A DNA stretch of 64,000 bases from an uncultured Prochlorococcus sp. (GTDB lineage: Bacteria > Cyanobacteriota > Cyanobacteriia > PCC-6307 > Cyanobiaceae). Location: contig CACNQT010000004.1 in the NCBI GenBank assembly GCA_902622705.1, positions 1-64,000 on the forward strand, in the 5' to 3' direction. The notes beneath the pieces were generated by a model. The model was given only the letters and a program-made list of their open reading frames with translations, did no database searches and had not been told where the DNA came from. Shown here piece by piece: positions 35,969 through 46,214 of this stretch. A program made the position numbers and the translations under genes. How positions within the stretch are numbered: position 1 is the first letter of the stretch; each line of letters begins with the position of its first letter.

Positions 35969-36045
35969 ATTTCTTTACTGGTAAATATTTATTTACCTAT
36001 TAGTCTTAATTTAGTTATTTAATAAATATTCAATAGTGGGCTCCA

Positions 36046-38487
36046 ATGGATAAGAAAAACTTCACTTCTATCTCACTCCAAGAAGAAATGCAACGTTCTT
36101 ATCTTGAATATGCAATGAGTGTAATTGTTGGGCGTGCTTTACCCGACGCAAGAGACGGCCTTAAACCTGTACAAAGAAGAATACTTTTTGCAATGTACGA
36201 ACTAGGCTTAACACCAGATAGGCCATTTAGAAAGTGTGCAAGGGTAGTTGGAGATGTCCTCGGAAAGTACCATCCACATGGAGATCAAGCTGTATATGAT
36301 GCACTAGTGAGGCTAGTTCAAAATTTTTCAACAAAATATCCTACCTTAGACGGACATGGAAATTTTGGATCTGTGGATAATGATCCACCAGCGGCAATGA
36401 GATACACGGAAACTAGATTAGCGCCAATAGCATATACAGGATTTCTAGAAGAAATTGGATCAGAAACAGTAAACTTCTCAAATAACTTTGATGGTTCCCA
36501 AAAAGAACCAGATGTTCTTCCTGCTCAACTACCATTTTTATTGCTGAACGGATCATCAGGAATTGCTGTTGGAATGGCAACAAACATCCCCCCTCACAAC
36601 CTTGGAGAAATAGTAGATGGTTTAGTTGCTTTAGTAGAAGATAAAGATATAAGTAATAAAAAACTTTCTAAAATTATTAAAGGACCTGATTTTCCTACTG
36701 GCGGCGAATTAATTTATAATAAAGCAATAGAAGAACTTTACGAATCGGGAAAAGGATCAATAATCGTAAGAGGCGTATTAAATAAAGAAGAAATAAATTT
36801 AGGCAAAGGTAAACACAAAAGAAATGCATTAATAATTACAGAACTTCCCTATCAAATAAGTAAAGCAGGTTGGATTGAAAAACTAGCTGAACTTGTTAAT
36901 TCAAGCAAAATTAATGGGATTGCTGATATTAGGGATGAAAGCGATAGAGATGGAATGCGAATTGTTATAGAACTAAAAAAAGATTCTAATGCTGAACTTG
37001 TAATTTCAAATTTATATAAAAAAACAGCTCTTCAAACTAACTTTGGTGCAATATTTTTAACTTTAATTAATGGTAAACCTGTTCAACTGAACTTAAAACA
37101 ATATCTTAACTATTTTCTTGAATTCCGAGAAGAAACAATTAGAAAAAGAACTAGTTATTTTCTAAAGAATACTCTTGAAAAACTAGAAATATTAGAAGGT
37201 TTGTCTAAAGCAACAAAAGACATAAAAAGAGTTATTGAAATTATTGAAAATTCAGAAAATTCTGGAGAAGCCAAATCAAAACTAATTGAAAATTTTTCCT
37301 TTAGTGAAAAACAAGCAAATTCAGTTTTGGATATGCCACTAAAAAAAATAACAAATCTGGAAAGAAACCAAATAGATGATGAAATAACAAAATTACAAGA
37401 AAAAAGGAATTATTTTCTAAAGTTATTGAATGAAAGAAAATTATTACTTGGATTACTTATAGAAGAATTATTAAAATTAAAGGAAAAATATAATGTCAAA
37501 AGAAAAACGAAACTTCTTAAAAATGTTGATCAAAATGAAGAATTAGAAACAATTAATAATCATATATTAGAAGACTTAATAAATAAAAAAACTAAATTAT
37601 GTATAGATAATAGATTATATTTAAGAAGGATGATTTTAAGTAATTACAAGAAATCGTTTGAGAATGTAAATAAAATTATAGATAATAAAAATATTCAAAA
37701 ATTTATATGTAATATTGAAAAAAATATAAAAATAATTGGAATAACGAATAAAGGAAAAGTCTTTCCTATCGATTGGGAGTCGCATATTAATAATGACTAT
37801 AAATTAGATAATAAAATCCTTGGAAATATTAATCCGAGTGAAATAATAAATTTTCATTCAATTAAAAAAGAACTGAAAAATTACTTGTGCATCTTGAATT
37901 CTGATGGAAGATTTAAAAAAGTTTTATTTGATGAGGATATGATAAAGAGTAATAGATCTTTTGGGATAACAAAATTAAAAAATAACATAAAAACAATCGA
38001 TTCATTTATATCTAGTGAAGAAAAAAATTTAATAATATTAACATCTATTGGAAGACTTTTTAAATTTAGTTTATCAAATAAAGTTATAACGCCGACTACA
38101 AAACAATCTCAAGGATTAATGATTGCAAAACTTTTCCCCAATGAAAAAATTGTTTCTTGTTGTTCTTATCAAAATGGAGAAAATATTTATTTAGTTTCTA
38201 AGCAAGGAAAAATTTTTTGTTTGAAAAATAATGAAATTTATTACGCAAATGAATACAGTTTGGGATATTTAAATGAAAGAACGCAAATTAAAAACGATTA
38301 TTTCCTAAAAATTTTACCAAGTAACTATTATCTTGATATTGAAACTAATAAAAATAAATCTGCAAGATTAGAGTTTGATAAATTAAATTTTAAATCTAAT
38401 AAAACAAATTTTTTAATTGACTTTTTAAAATTAGATAAAGGCGAATATCTTAAAAATTGTTTTTTACTAGAAAACTTTTTCGCCTAG
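36046..38487 (+). CDS. gyrA/parC: Type II topoisomerase subunit A (GyrA/ParC family), atypical C-terminus
   Basis: DNA-cleaving subunit of a type II topoisomerase, 813 residues. The breakage-reunion domain has [29 protein letters not shown], helix-turn-helix region [14 protein letters not shown] and the catalytic Tyr in AAMRYTE (Y120). The C-terminal domain (from about residue 500) has pinwheel-like blades, but no Gln-Arg-Arg-Gly-Gly GyrA box, which sets it apart from standard gyrase A, so it is better called a GyrA/ParC-type second subunit; cyanobacteria often have two. The residue equivalent to E. coli GyrA Ser83 is Q81. It overlaps purF by four bases, tail to tail. Confidence 0.86.
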   Translation: MDKKNFTSISLQEEMQRSYLEYAMSVIVGRALPDARDGLKPVQRRILFAMYELGLTPDRPFRKCARVVGDVLGKYHPHGDQAVYDALVRLVQNFSTKYPTLDGHGNFGSVDNDPPAAMRYTETRLAPIAYTGFLEEIGSETVNFSNNFDGSQKEPDVLPAQLPFLLLNGSSGIAVGMATNIPPHNLGEIVDGLVALVEDKDISNKKLSKIIKGPDFPTGGELIYNKAIEELYESGKGSIIVRGVLNKEEINLGKGKHKRNALIITELPYQISKAGWIEKLAELVNSSKINGIADIRDESDRDGMRIVIELKKDSNAELVISNLYKKTALQTNFGAIFLTLINGKPVQLNLKQYLNYFLEFREETIRKRTSYFLKNTLEKLEILEGLSKATKDIKRVIEIIENSENSGEAKSKLIENFSFSEKQANSVLDMPLKKITNLERNQIDDEITKLQEKRNYFLKLLNERKLLLGLLIEELLKLKEKYNVKRKTKLLKNVDQNEELETINNHILEDLINKKTKLCIDNRLYLRRMILSNYKKSFENVNKIIDNKNIQKFICNIEKNIKIIGITNKGKVFPIDWESHINNDYKLDNKILGNINPSEIINFHSIKKELKNYLCILNSDGRFKKVLFDEDMIKSNRSFGITKLKNNIKTIDSFISSEEKNLIILTSIGRLFKFSLSNKVITPTTKQSQGLMIAKLFPNEKIVSCCSYQNGENIYLVSKQGKIFCLKNNEIYYANEYSLGYLNERTQIKNDYFLKILPSNYYLDIETNKNKSARLEFDKLNFKSNKTNFLIDFLKLDKGEYLKNCFLLENFFA

Positions 38488-39944
38488 GATTTATATTCAT
38501 TTTCAACCCAATTTAAATATTCTTGATTCACTGTTCCTGTTACATAAGTACCATTAAAACAACTCATCTCTAAATCTTCAACAAGAGAATCACTGATTAT
38601 AGATTTACGTAAATTCTCAACACTTTGATAAACAAGATTATCGATTTCAAGTTGCTCAGCAATTTCACTTATTGTCCTATCATGAGCTATTAATTCATCT
38701 CTATTGGGCATATTAATTCCATAAACATGAGGAAAACGAACTGGAGGGGCTGCAGATGTAAAAAAAACTTTATTTGCGCCTGCATCTTTAGCCATCTGAA
38801 CAATTTCTTTTGAAGTAGTACCTCTTACTATCGAATCATCAACTATTAATACATTTTTATTTTTAAACTCTGCACTCATTGCATTTAACTTTTGTCTTAC
38901 AGATTTCTTACGTTTATGTTGACCAGGCATAATGAATGTTCTACCAACATATCTATTTTTAAAAAAACCTTCTCTATACTCAATACCTAACTGTCTTGCA
39001 ACTTGCATAGCAGCAGGTCGAGAAGAATCAGGAATAGGCATTACAACATCAACATCTCCAGAAGTAATTGTTTCCTTTATTGTTTCAGATAAATAATCTC
39101 CCATTTTTAAACGAGCTTTATACACAGAAATTCCATTCATAATTGAATCTGGCCTAGCTAAATAAACATATTCAAAAGAACAAGGACATAACATGGGATT
39201 TTCAGAACATTGCTTAGAAAAAAACTCGCCATTAAGATTTATATAAATAGCTTCTCCAGGATCTACATCTCTCACTACTTGGTAATCATTATTCTCAAGA
39301 ACTAAAGATTCGCTAGCAACCATCCACTCTTCTTTTTTTGTAGTTAATGAAAATCTTTTTCCTATGACTAATGGTCTAATACCAAAAGGATCTCTGAATG
39401 CTAATAAACCATGACCTGAAATTAATGCAATTGCAGCATATGATCCCTGAATTCTTTTATGTAAAGATTTGACAGCATCAAAAATAATATCAGGTTCTAA
39501 TTCTTGCTTATGAGTTTGTTCATGCAATTCTGTTGCCAATACATTTAATAGCATTTCAGTATCGCTTGAAGAATTTGTATGACGCTTATCAATACTAAAT
39601 AATTGTTTTTCTAAATCTCTGGTATTAGTCAAATTGCCATTATGGATTAAAACAATTCCATAAGGTGCATTAACGTAAAAAGGCTGAGCTTCCTCTACGC
39701 TTTCTGCTGATCCCTTTGTGGCGTATCTAACATGACCCAATCCTATCTTACCGATTAAATTCCTCATATCTCTAGTTCTATAAGCAGTATTAACATGCCC
39801 TTTGGCCTTATGTATATGGAAAATAGTATTTTCCATAGTAGCTATACCTGTAGAATCTTGACCTCTATGCTGTAAAAGCAAAAGGCTATCATAAATTTGT
39901 TGATTAACATCATCTGAAGAAACGATTCCAACTATTCCACACAT
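38484..39944 (-). CDS. purF: Amidophosphoribosyltransferase
   Basis: PurF makes phosphoribosylamine from PRPP and glutamine, the first committed step of purine synthesis. The 486-residue protein begins [13 protein letters not shown], so the N-terminal nucleophile Cys2 needs only Met removal, with no propeptide. [11 protein letters not shown], the [11 protein letters not shown] loop and a C-terminal PRTase domain with [18 protein letters not shown] are diagnostic. [15 protein letters not shown] contains the Cys that in B. subtilis-type enzymes is a 4Fe-4S ligand. It follows purL by 47 bases, in a dnaN-PRC-purL-purF series. Confidence 0.97.
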   Translation of the reverse strand: MCGIVGIVSSDDVNQQIYDSLLLLQHRGQDSTGIATMENTIFHIHKAKGHVNTAYRTRDMRNLIGKIGLGHVRYATKGSAESVEEAQPFYVNAPYGIVLIHNGNLTNTRDLEKQLFSIDKRHTNSSSDTEMLLNVLATELHEQTHKQELEPDIIFDAVKSLHKRIQGSYAAIALISGHGLLAFRDPFGIRPLVIGKRFSLTTKKEEWMVASESLVLENNDYQVVRDVDPGEAIYINLNGEFFSKQCSENPMLCPCSFEYVYLARPDSIMNGISVYKARLKMGDYLSETIKETITSGDVDVVMPIPDSSRPAAMQVARQLGIEYREGFFKNRYVGRTFIMPGQHKRKKSVRQKLNAMSAEFKNKNVLIVDDSIVRGTTSKEIVQMAKDAGANKVFFTSAAPPVRFPHVYGINMPNRDELIAHDRTISEIAEQLEIDNLVYQSVENLRKSIISDSLVEDLEMSCFNGTYVTGTVNQEYLNWVENEYKS

Positions 39945-39991
39945 AACTTAATTCCGTAAAAATTTTAATAGTTGGAAAATGTTTTTCATAT

Positions 39992-42331
39992 TTACAAGAG
40001 ACCTGAAATACTATTATTAAATTTTTCGGTTAATTCCTCAACCCTTATATTGCAAATATCTTTATCCAAAATTTTAATATTAAGGTTTTTACTGGTAACA
40101 TTTCCTATTTTTTTTACATATATACTTGACTGAAAATTTATTTGATTTTTATTAAGATAATTTAGCCATTCATTTTCTTTCATTATATCTATTGAAAAAA
40201 TAATTCTAGAACCTCCTTCCGCAAATAATAAATTATCATCTCTATTAGAATCTTTCTCTAATTCTATGGTTGCGCCTTTTTCAGACAAAATACAACATTC
40301 TGCTAAAGCTATGGCTAGACCTCCATCACTAATATCATGTGAAGAAACTACAAAACTTTTTAAAATCGCATTTCTTAAAAAACTCTGGCAAAACTTTTCT
40401 TCTTGCAAATCTAATTTTGGAGGACGACCTGTAATTTCTCCATGAAAATATTCCAAATAAGAACTAGCTGCAATTGTTGTTTCTGACTTATGAGAACCAA
40501 TTAACCATATTTGATCATTAATATTTTTCCATTCACTACTAATAGCTTTTTCAACATTATCTATCTTCCCAACCATCCCAATAACTGGAGTAGGATTAAT
40601 TGGAGTAATATCATTTTCTTTATTTTTTGATTCGTTGTACAGGGAAACGTTTCCTCCTGTAACAGGAGTTTCGAGAGCTTTACATGCTTCAGAAATTCCA
40701 TTGCATGAAGATGAAAGCTGCCAATATCCAATTTCAGTTTCGGGAGAAGGAAAATTCAAGTTATTGGTTATGGCAACTGGTTCTGCTCCAACACAACTAA
40801 CGTTTCTTGCGGCTTCCGCAACAGCTGCGATAGTACCTCTAAAAGGGTCAAGAAAAACCCATCTACTATTACAATCAACAGAAGCAGCTACACCAGAGAA
40901 AACTCTATTTTTATTTTTCTCATTATGTTTTCTAAGTCTTATTACCGCTGCATCTGATTCTCCAGGTTTAAAAACTGTATTTGCCTGAACTTGAGAGTCA
41001 TATTGTTTATAAATCCATCGTTTAGAAGCTATTGAAGGATTAGAGAGAAGTTTTAAAATGATCTCTGAATAAGAAAAACTGTTATTTTCTTTCAATGAAA
41101 ATATTTTTTGCTCATTTATTTCTGGTAAATTAGTTTCACTCCATTCCCATTTCTTTAACAAATAATCAGGTGGTTTTTTTATCACATTATGAACATTTAC
41201 AGGAGTATCGTCGGACAAAGCAGATGTAGGTATTTGAGCAACAATTTTACTTTTATGAGAAATAATTACCTCATTAGTATCTATTACTTCACCAATTACA
41301 TTGGCATATAATCCCCATTTATTAAATTTTTCAATAAGATTCTTAATTTTTTCTTCCTTCACGACAAATAACATTCTCTCTTGCGATTCAGATAGTAAAT
41401 ATTGGTATGAAGACATATTATCTTCTCTAGAAGGAACTAAATCTAAATCAATAGATATACCTAAATTTCCGTTAGCAGCCATTTCAGCACTACTACAAGT
41501 TAAACCTGCTGCACCCATATCTTGAGCAGCAATTACATCTCCTGTCTTAAAAGCTTCTAAACATGCTTCTATAAGACTTTTCTCAATAAAAGGATCTCCT
41601 ACTTGTACTGCAGGTCTATCATCTAATGATGCAGTAGTTAATTCAGAACTGGCAAAGCTAGCACCTCCAACTCCGTCCTTGCCAGTAGTATTACCAACAT
41701 ATAATACAGGTGATCCTACATTTTTTGCTCCCGAACAAACAATTTCACTGGTCTCCAAAAGTCCTAGAGCCATAACATTGACTAGAGGATTTCCAGAGTA
41801 ACTATCATCGAAATCAATTTCACCTCCAACAGTAGGCACACCTACACAATTTCCATAATGTGCAATACCTGATACAACTCCTCGAAGCAAATCAACATTT
41901 GATTGCTTATGCAGATTTCCGAATCTAAGTGAATTCAATACTGCGATTGGCCTTGCTCCCATTGTAAAAATATCTCTTAATATTCCTCCTACTCCTGTTG
42001 CCGCTCCTTGAAAAGGTTCAATTGCAGAAGGATGATTATGACTTTCTATTTTAAAAACAAGCTTTTGGTTATTTCCTACATCAATAACACCAGCATTTTC
42101 ACCAGGACCTACCAAAACATTTTTTCCTTTAGTAGGAAACTGAGATAATAAAGGTTTTGAATTTCTATAACAACAATGTTCAGACCACATAACACCAAAC
42201 ATTCCTAATTCAGTCCTATTTGGTTTTCTATTTAATCTTTTGCAAATTTCTTCATAATCATTAATTGTTAAATTTTCAATTTTTAATGCTTCATTAAGAT
42301 CATATAGATCATTATTTTCTGAATTTATCAT
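39992..42331 (-). CDS. purL: Phosphoribosylformylglycinamidine synthase, PurL subunit
   Basis: PurL synthesises FGAM from FGAR in purine synthesis. The 779-residue length is that of the short bacterial form, which needs separate PurQ and PurS. Motifs: FGVMWSEHCCYRNSKPLL, KIESHNHPSAIEPFQGAATGVGGILRD and GGEIDFDDSY in the first ATP-grasp-like half, SSHDISDGGLAIALAEC in the second. It lies 3 bases after the PRC-barrel gene stop and 47 bases before purF. Purine genes downstream of dnaN are characteristic of picocyanobacterial origin regions. Confidence 0.97.
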   Translation of the reverse strand: MINSENNDLYDLNEALKIENLTINDYEEICKRLNRKPNRTELGMFGVMWSEHCCYRNSKPLLSQFPTKGKNVLVGPGENAGVIDVGNNQKLVFKIESHNHPSAIEPFQGAATGVGGILRDIFTMGARPIAVLNSLRFGNLHKQSNVDLLRGVVSGIAHYGNCVGVPTVGGEIDFDDSYSGNPLVNVMALGLLETSEIVCSGAKNVGSPVLYVGNTTGKDGVGGASFASSELTTASLDDRPAVQVGDPFIEKSLIEACLEAFKTGDVIAAQDMGAAGLTCSSAEMAANGNLGISIDLDLVPSREDNMSSYQYLLSESQERMLFVVKEEKIKNLIEKFNKWGLYANVIGEVIDTNEVIISHKSKIVAQIPTSALSDDTPVNVHNVIKKPPDYLLKKWEWSETNLPEINEQKIFSLKENNSFSYSEIILKLLSNPSIASKRWIYKQYDSQVQANTVFKPGESDAAVIRLRKHNEKNKNRVFSGVAASVDCNSRWVFLDPFRGTIAAVAEAARNVSCVGAEPVAITNNLNFPSPETEIGYWQLSSSCNGISEACKALETPVTGGNVSLYNESKNKENDITPINPTPVIGMVGKIDNVEKAISSEWKNINDQIWLIGSHKSETTIAASSYLEYFHGEITGRPPKLDLQEEKFCQSFLRNAILKSFVVSSHDISDGGLAIALAECCILSEKGATIELEKDSNRDDNLLFAEGGSRIIFSIDIMKENEWLNYLNKNQINFQSSIYVKKIGNVTSKNLNIKILDKDICNIRVEELTEKFNNSISGLL

Positions 42332-42334
42332 TAT

Positions 42335-43039
42335 TCAAATCCAAGGGTCATCTTCTTTTTTATCACTAAAAGATCTTGATGTTCCATCATTATAAAAACT
42401 TTTTTCTTCAAAATCTAAGTTTTGGTTTATATCTTCATCTTCCTCAAGCCAATCTTCTAATCTATTTGCAGCTATATTTTTCATATCATCAAATCTATTA
42501 AAAATTTTTTTTCCTTTTTGCAAAAATTCATTTTTAAAACTAGATTTTATTAAAAATAAATCATCTAAAGAACTACTTTCACAAAAAACTAAACCTGGCT
42601 GTTGATCATTAATATTTTCAATATTTAATTTCCATCTACTAGAACCTGGGATTTTAGGATTGGATCTAGAAACTAAATAATATTTAATTTTTCCTGTTTT
42701 CATTTCGAATAAAAAATCAGCAATAACTCCTATTTTTGAACCATTTATATTTACAAGATTAGCTTCTATTAAAGTTGGGAACCTATTTAAAGTTGCTAAA
42801 TCAGAAATCGCTGGCTCACCTTTAACGTAAATTTCATTATCTATTATTTGACTAATTTGATTCAATCGCCAAACATTACGTTTCAAATCAAAATTTGAAG
42901 GACGTGAATACCATCCTAAAATTCGATGAACTGGAGGATGCATCCAAACATTTTCACCATTTCCATAATTAAGAGCCATATTGCCCTTAACACTGTAATT
43001 TAGTAATTCACTTAATAAAATTTCTTTAGGTAATTTCAA
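42335..43039 (-). CDS. PRC-barrel domain protein of unknown function
   Basis: A 234-residue cyanobacterial protein containing one or two PRC-barrel-like modules. The N-terminal half has IYVKGEPAISDLATLNRFP and LVNINGSKIGVIADFLFEMKTGKIKYYLVSRSNP, the beta-hairpin pattern of PRC barrels (as in RimM and photosynthetic reaction centre H subunit). The C-terminus is acidic (EDWLEEDEDINQNLDFEEKS). It sits one base after dnaN and three before purL, so it is tightly coupled to both, at the origin-proximal position. What it binds is unknown. Confidence 0.82.
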   Translation of the reverse strand: MKLPKEILLSELLNYSVKGNMALNYGNGENVWMHPPVHRILGWYSRPSNFDLKRNVWRLNQISQIIDNEIYVKGEPAISDLATLNRFPTLIEANLVNINGSKIGVIADFLFEMKTGKIKYYLVSRSNPKIPGSSRWKLNIENINDQQPGLVFCESSSLDDLFLIKSSFKNEFLQKGKKIFNRFDDMKNIAANRLEDWLEEDEDINQNLDFEEKSFYNDGTSRSFSDKKEDDPWI

Positions 43040-43040
43040 A

Positions 43041-44198
43041 TTAAGAACGAACCTGTACAGGCATAACTAAATAAGTAAAAGAATTAAGATTATCTTCTGG
43101 TACAAAAACAGCTGGAGTAGTTGAAAGATTACACTTTAACAATACATTTTCTGAAGAAATAACTTTTAAACCTTCTAAAAGATATCTAACGTTAAATGCA
43201 ATATCAAAATTTTCTCCAGAGTATGAAACAGGAATGTATTCATTAGCATTTCCAATATCTTGTGCATCTGCACTAATTGAAGCTGAATCTGTATTGTCTA
43301 ATTTAATCTTCACAACATTACTCTGCTGATCCGCCAAGACAGCAATTCTTTCTAATGAGTCAATTAATCTTTTAGTATTAAAATTAAAAATCTTAGAAAA
43401 AGTATCAGGAATTAATTGTGAATAATTCGGATAGGTACCTTCTAAAGTTCTAGTTGTAATTATTTGACTAGAAGATATAAAAACGACCTGACCTTTATCG
43501 TAAAAAAGCTTTATTGACTTTTCTGAGCTTCTTAAAGAAATTAGTTTTTCAATTTCTCTTAATGATTTTGTTGGAATAGTTACAGATAAATTACGTTCAT
43601 TTAAAAATGAATTATCTTTATTTTCGATATATTCTTCGTCACCTATTAACGCGACAGCCAATCTATGACCATCTGTGGAAGCAGACTCTAGATAATTTTG
43701 TTTGAAGGTAAAATTTACTCCCGTAAGTAATTGCTTTGAATCATCATTACTACTAGCAAAGATGGTAGATTTTAAAGATTTTAAAAAAGAAATAGGGTCA
43801 ATATTTAAAGAAGTTCCACTTTCAACAAATGGCAATTTTGGATAATCATCAGAGGGAATACCTTTAATATTAAAGGAGCCTCTATCACTTTTAATTAAGA
43901 TACTATCAGATTCATCAGATACTTCTAAAGAAACAGGAGTTTCAGTGGGTAATTTGTTTACTATTTCTGATAAAAGTTTTGAAGGTATTGTAATAGCTCC
44001 GCTATTCTTAACAGTTCCATCGAAAGATGTTTGAATTCCTAAATTAAGGTCAAATCCCGTCAAGCTAATTTTATTTGTTCCTTGGTCAGCTGTTAAAAGT
44101 ATATTTGCGAGAATTGGATGAGTTGGTCTTGATGAAACTGCTTTACTTACTAACTGTATAGCATTATTTAACTCACTTTGATTACAAATAATCTCCAT
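43041..44198 (-). CDS. dnaN: DNA polymerase III sliding clamp (beta subunit)
   Basis: The 385-residue processivity clamp of DNA replication. Three repeated clamp domains can be seen: residues 1-125 beginning MEIICNQSELNNAIQLVSKAVSSRPTHPILANILLTA, 126-255 with GVNFTFKQNYLESASTDGHRLAVA, and 256-385 ending TYLVMPVQVRS, the standard C-terminal VMP(M/V) strand of bacterial clamps. A promoter with consensus spacing (TTGAAT-N17-TATATT) lies 27 bases upstream. The gene heads the dnaN-PRC-purL-purF unit and borders the likely origin, transcribed away from it. Confidence 0.98.
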   Translation of the reverse strand: MEIICNQSELNNAIQLVSKAVSSRPTHPILANILLTADQGTNKISLTGFDLNLGIQTSFDGTVKNSGAITIPSKLLSEIVNKLPTETPVSLEVSDESDSILIKSDRGSFNIKGIPSDDYPKLPFVESGTSLNIDPISFLKSLKSTIFASSNDDSKQLLTGVNFTFKQNYLESASTDGHRLAVALIGDEEYIENKDNSFLNERNLSVTIPTKSLREIEKLISLRSSEKSIKLFYDKGQVVFISSSQIITTRTLEGTYPNYSQLIPDTFSKIFNFNTKRLIDSLERIAVLADQQSNVVKIKLDNTDSASISADAQDIGNANEYIPVSYSGENFDIAFNVRYLLEGLKVISSENVLLKCNLSTTPAVFVPEDNLNSFTYLVMPVQVRS

Positions 44199-44224
44199 CG
44201 GGCTTTGGAACTTTTTACAAATAC

Positions 44225-44253
44225 AATATACTTTTTTCGTAAATTAAATTCAA
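44225..44253 (-). promoter_or_regulatory. dnaN promoter
   Basis: Minus strand: -35 TTGAAT (44248-44253), a 17-base spacer, and -10 TATATT (44225-44230). The -10 is 26 bases from the dnaN start at 44198, so a leader of about 20 bases is expected. The spacing is exact and both hexamers are near-consensus. The -35 lies in the G-free, AT-rich part of the presumed origin, so replication-control proteins could affect it. Confidence 0.52.
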
Positions 44254-44306
44254 TAACTTATTTATTTACTTTCTAAATATAAAATTAAAAATAAAATAAT
44301 AAAGAT

Positions 44307-44321
44307 TAGTAGTAGTAGTAA
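44307..44321 (+). repeat. TAG/TAA trinucleotide run, candidate DnaA-trio
   Basis: Five consecutive triplets, TAG x4 then TAA, lie one base 5' of the DnaA box at 44323-44330. Read 3' to 5' away from the box they are AAT then GAT repeated, which fits the 3'-(G/A)AT-5' DnaA-trio that guides DnaA onto single-stranded origin DNA in other bacteria. The unwinding-element-like flank lies on the expected side. In the best-studied case there is a GC-rich spacer between box and trio; here only one base separates them. Confidence 0.55.
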
Positions 44322-44322
44322 C

Positions 44323-44339
44323 TGTGGAAACTGTGGAAT
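44323..44339 (-). promoter_or_regulatory. Tandem DnaA boxes (9-base period)
   Basis: TGTGGAAA (44323-44330) and TGTGGAAT (44332-44339) are direct repeats in the same orientation with a 9-base period. The reverse complement TTTCCACA matches the usual cyanobacterial DnaA box TTTTCCACA at its eight 3'-most bases. Tandem boxes next to a DNA-unwinding element are expected for DnaA filament loading. Confidence 0.72.
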
Positions 44340-44384
44340 TATAAATTTAATAACTAAAATTACTATGTTTTTAAATATTTAAAC

Positions 44385-44394
44385 AGGTGGAAAA
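44385..44394 (-). promoter_or_regulatory. Degenerate DnaA-box-like site
   Basis: AGGTGGAAAA, reverse complement TTTTCCACCT, matches the DnaA box TTTTCCACA at eight of nine positions. It lies in the same orientation as the tandem pair, 45 bases further toward thrC. Taken alone it would be weak, but its position in the origin makes it plausible. Confidence 0.4.
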
Positions 44395-44505
44395 AATTCT
44401 TTGTTTGTTGAATAAATTAAAATTTTTAAGATAGCTTTTTTTTTTCTTAACAAACCCAATTATTTTTTGTTTGTTTTTCAACAATTGAAGGCTGTTTATA
44501 ACTGA

Positions 44506-44513
44506 TTTCCACA
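44506..44513 (+). promoter_or_regulatory. DnaA box near thrC end
   Basis: TTTCCACA in opposite orientation to the tandem pair, 167 bases from it and 21 bases before the thrC stop codon. This makes an origin flanked by inverted boxes. Confidence 0.65.
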
Positions 44514-44533
44514 GACACTAATTTTTTTGGATT

Positions 44534-45634
44534 TTAATATCCTAAAATTTTGGTTATATTTTTTAACGAAGGATCAATGTTTTTCTTGAAAATAGCATCA
44601 TTGTTTTTAATCGCGCAATCAGGATCTTTCAATCCATTTCCAGTAAGAACACAAACGATTCTCGATCCTTTTTGAATTCTATTTTTGTTTTTTATAAGTC
44701 CAGCAACTGAAGCAGCACTGGCAGGTTCACAAAATATTCCCTCTTTTGCAAGGATCTTATAAGCTTCGATTATTTCTTCATCTGTAACTGACTGAAAATC
44801 TCCTTTGCTTTCTTTTTTAACTTTCTTTGCTTTTTCTCTATTAACAGGATTACCGATTCTTATAGCAGTTGCAATTGTTTCAGGGTCTTTAACAATTATA
44901 TTTTTTACTAATGGAGCCGACCCTTCAGATTGAAATCCCATCATAGTTGGTAACTTCAAATTTCTTATTTTTAAATATTCTTTAAAACCTAACCAATAAG
45001 CAGTTATATTTCCAGCATTTCCCATTGGAATACAAAGCCAATCAGGTGCATAACCTAAGTCGTCAACTATTTCAAAGGCGGCTGTTTTTTGGCCTTGTAT
45101 TCGATATGGATTAACAGAATTAACAAGTTCTATTGGATGTTCTGAAGATAAATCCCTTACGATTTCTAGAGCTTTATCAAAGTTTCCATTAATTGATATA
45201 ATTTCAGCTCCATACATTAAAGCTTGTGCGAGCTTCCCTTGTGCAACAAATCCTTCTGGGATTAAAACATAAGGTTTTAATCCTCCTCTAGAAGCATATG
45301 CAGCAGCAGCAGCGGAGGTATTTCCAGTACTTGCACAAATTACTGCTTCACGGCCTTCTTCTTTTGCTTTGCTAATAGCCATAGTCATCCCTCGATCTTT
45401 AAAAGATCCTGTGGGATTTAGACCATCATATTTTAAAAAAACTTTTGTTTCATTTCCAATTAAATTGCTAAGTGAGTCACTAAGAATTAATGGGGTATTT
45501 CCTTCATTTAGAGAGATGATAGGAGTTTTCTTTGTAACTGGAAGATATTGTTTATAAGCTTCGATTAAACCTGGCCATCTTTTTTTTCTATAATTAATAC
45601 CCAGTTTATTTTTGATTTTATTTAATAGCACCAT
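44534..45634 (-). CDS. thrC: Threonine synthase
   Basis: ThrC turns O-phosphohomoserine into threonine with PLP. The 366-residue protein has [14 protein letters not shown], the PLP-lysine motif [16 protein letters not shown] (about residue 78), [19 protein letters not shown], and [15 protein letters not shown] as phosphate loop. Its C-terminus faces the predicted origin on the right side, transcribed toward it, so it runs against a rightward fork. It is 6 bases downstream of the DUF1400 gene stop. Confidence 0.97.
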   Translation of the reverse strand: MVLLNKIKNKLGINYRKKRWPGLIEAYKQYLPVTKKTPIISLNEGNTPLILSDSLSNLIGNETKVFLKYDGLNPTGSFKDRGMTMAISKAKEEGREAVICASTGNTSAAAAAYASRGGLKPYVLIPEGFVAQGKLAQALMYGAEIISINGNFDKALEIVRDLSSEHPIELVNSVNPYRIQGQKTAAFEIVDDLGYAPDWLCIPMGNAGNITAYWLGFKEYLKIRNLKLPTMMGFQSEGSAPLVKNIIVKDPETIATAIRIGNPVNREKAKKVKKESKGDFQSVTDEEIIEAYKILAKEGIFCEPASAASVAGLIKNKNRIQKGSRIVCVLTGNGLKDPDCAIKNNDAIFKKNIDPSLKNITKILGY

Positions 45635-45640
45635 AACTGT

Positions 45641-46210
45641 TTAATTTGTTTTAATTTTTTTTAAGGGTGAATTTGTAAAAAAATCCAATAATTCAGAAAT
45701 TGATTCTACTTTATTCATAACTTTGCTCAAAGCTTTGACATCTAAAATAACAGTTTTAGTTGGATATCCTTCAAAAAAATTTATTAGATTTATTTTCCCA
45801 TTTCCTATCTTAATACCCTGTACTACGCTTGCTCTAAGAGCTAACATACCTGTTGTTTTATCATCTGCTATTGGAGGATGGATAATAGATGAAAGTCTTG
45901 TTAGAAAAATATTACCTATTTCTGAATATACTAATTTGCTTGCAATTGTAATAGGGATTTCAAATTTTTTATTTAATACTGATTTAATTTCTTTATCAGG
46001 AGAACCAGTTGCTTTTAAAATTCTTTTTAGCTTTTTTGTTGAACTACCTTCTTCTACAAATGTTTTTAATGAATTTACTTTAATTGTTCTAGAAAATAGG
46101 CCGTATACAATTTTAATTTCTTCAGCAGCTTTAACTTTTGAAACATTAAAAAGAAATTGAGAACTAATAAATATAAAAATTATTTTTACAATTAAAAACT
46201 TATTTAACTT
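45641..46210 (-). CDS. Exported DUF1400-type protein
   Basis: A 189-residue protein with a signal peptide (LIVKIIFIFISSQFLFNV, cleavage near KAA-E), and a mature part matching cyanobacterial DUF1400, a module often fused to alpha/beta hydrolases: AEEIKIVYGLFSRTIKVNSLKTFVEEG then ...LRASVVQGIKIGNGKINLINFFEGYPTKTV.... No hydrolase domain is present here, so it is the stand-alone form. I choose the ATG at 46210 since the upstream ATG at 46237 lies within the ubiB 3' end and adds polar residues before the signal. Its role is unknown. Confidence 0.8.
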   Translation of the reverse strand, partial: KLNKFLIVKIIFIFISSQFLFNVSKVKAAEEIKIVYGLFSRTIKVNSLKTFVEEGSSTKKLKRILKATGSPDKEIKSVLNKKFEIPITIASKLVYSEIGNIFLTRLSSIIHPPIADDKTTGMLALRASVVQGIKIGNGKINLINFFEGYPTKTVILDVKALSKVMNKVESISELLDFFTNSPLKKIKTN

Positions 46211-46214
46211 CATT

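Larger units (their letters stand above)
44199..44533. other. oriC: Chromosomal replication origin (oriC), predicted
   Basis: A 335-base AT-rich spacer next to dnaN with DnaA boxes TGTGGAAA (44323-44330), TGTGGAAT (44332-44339), TTTCCACA (44506-44513) and a weaker one AGGTGGAAAA (44385-44394). Bases 44241-44303 contain no G and only four C, as for a DNA-unwinding element. A trinucleotide run (TAG)x4-TAA at 44307-44321 directly abuts the first box. Picocyanobacterial genomes are numbered from dnaN for this reason. Gene orientation on the left is mostly away from it. No coding gene or tRNA was seen in it. Confidence 0.82.

Noticed and set aside
45723..46160. 145-residue plus-strand frame opposite the DUF1400 gene
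   Set aside because: Antisense shadow; the minus-strand frame has a signal peptide and matches a cyanobacterial family.
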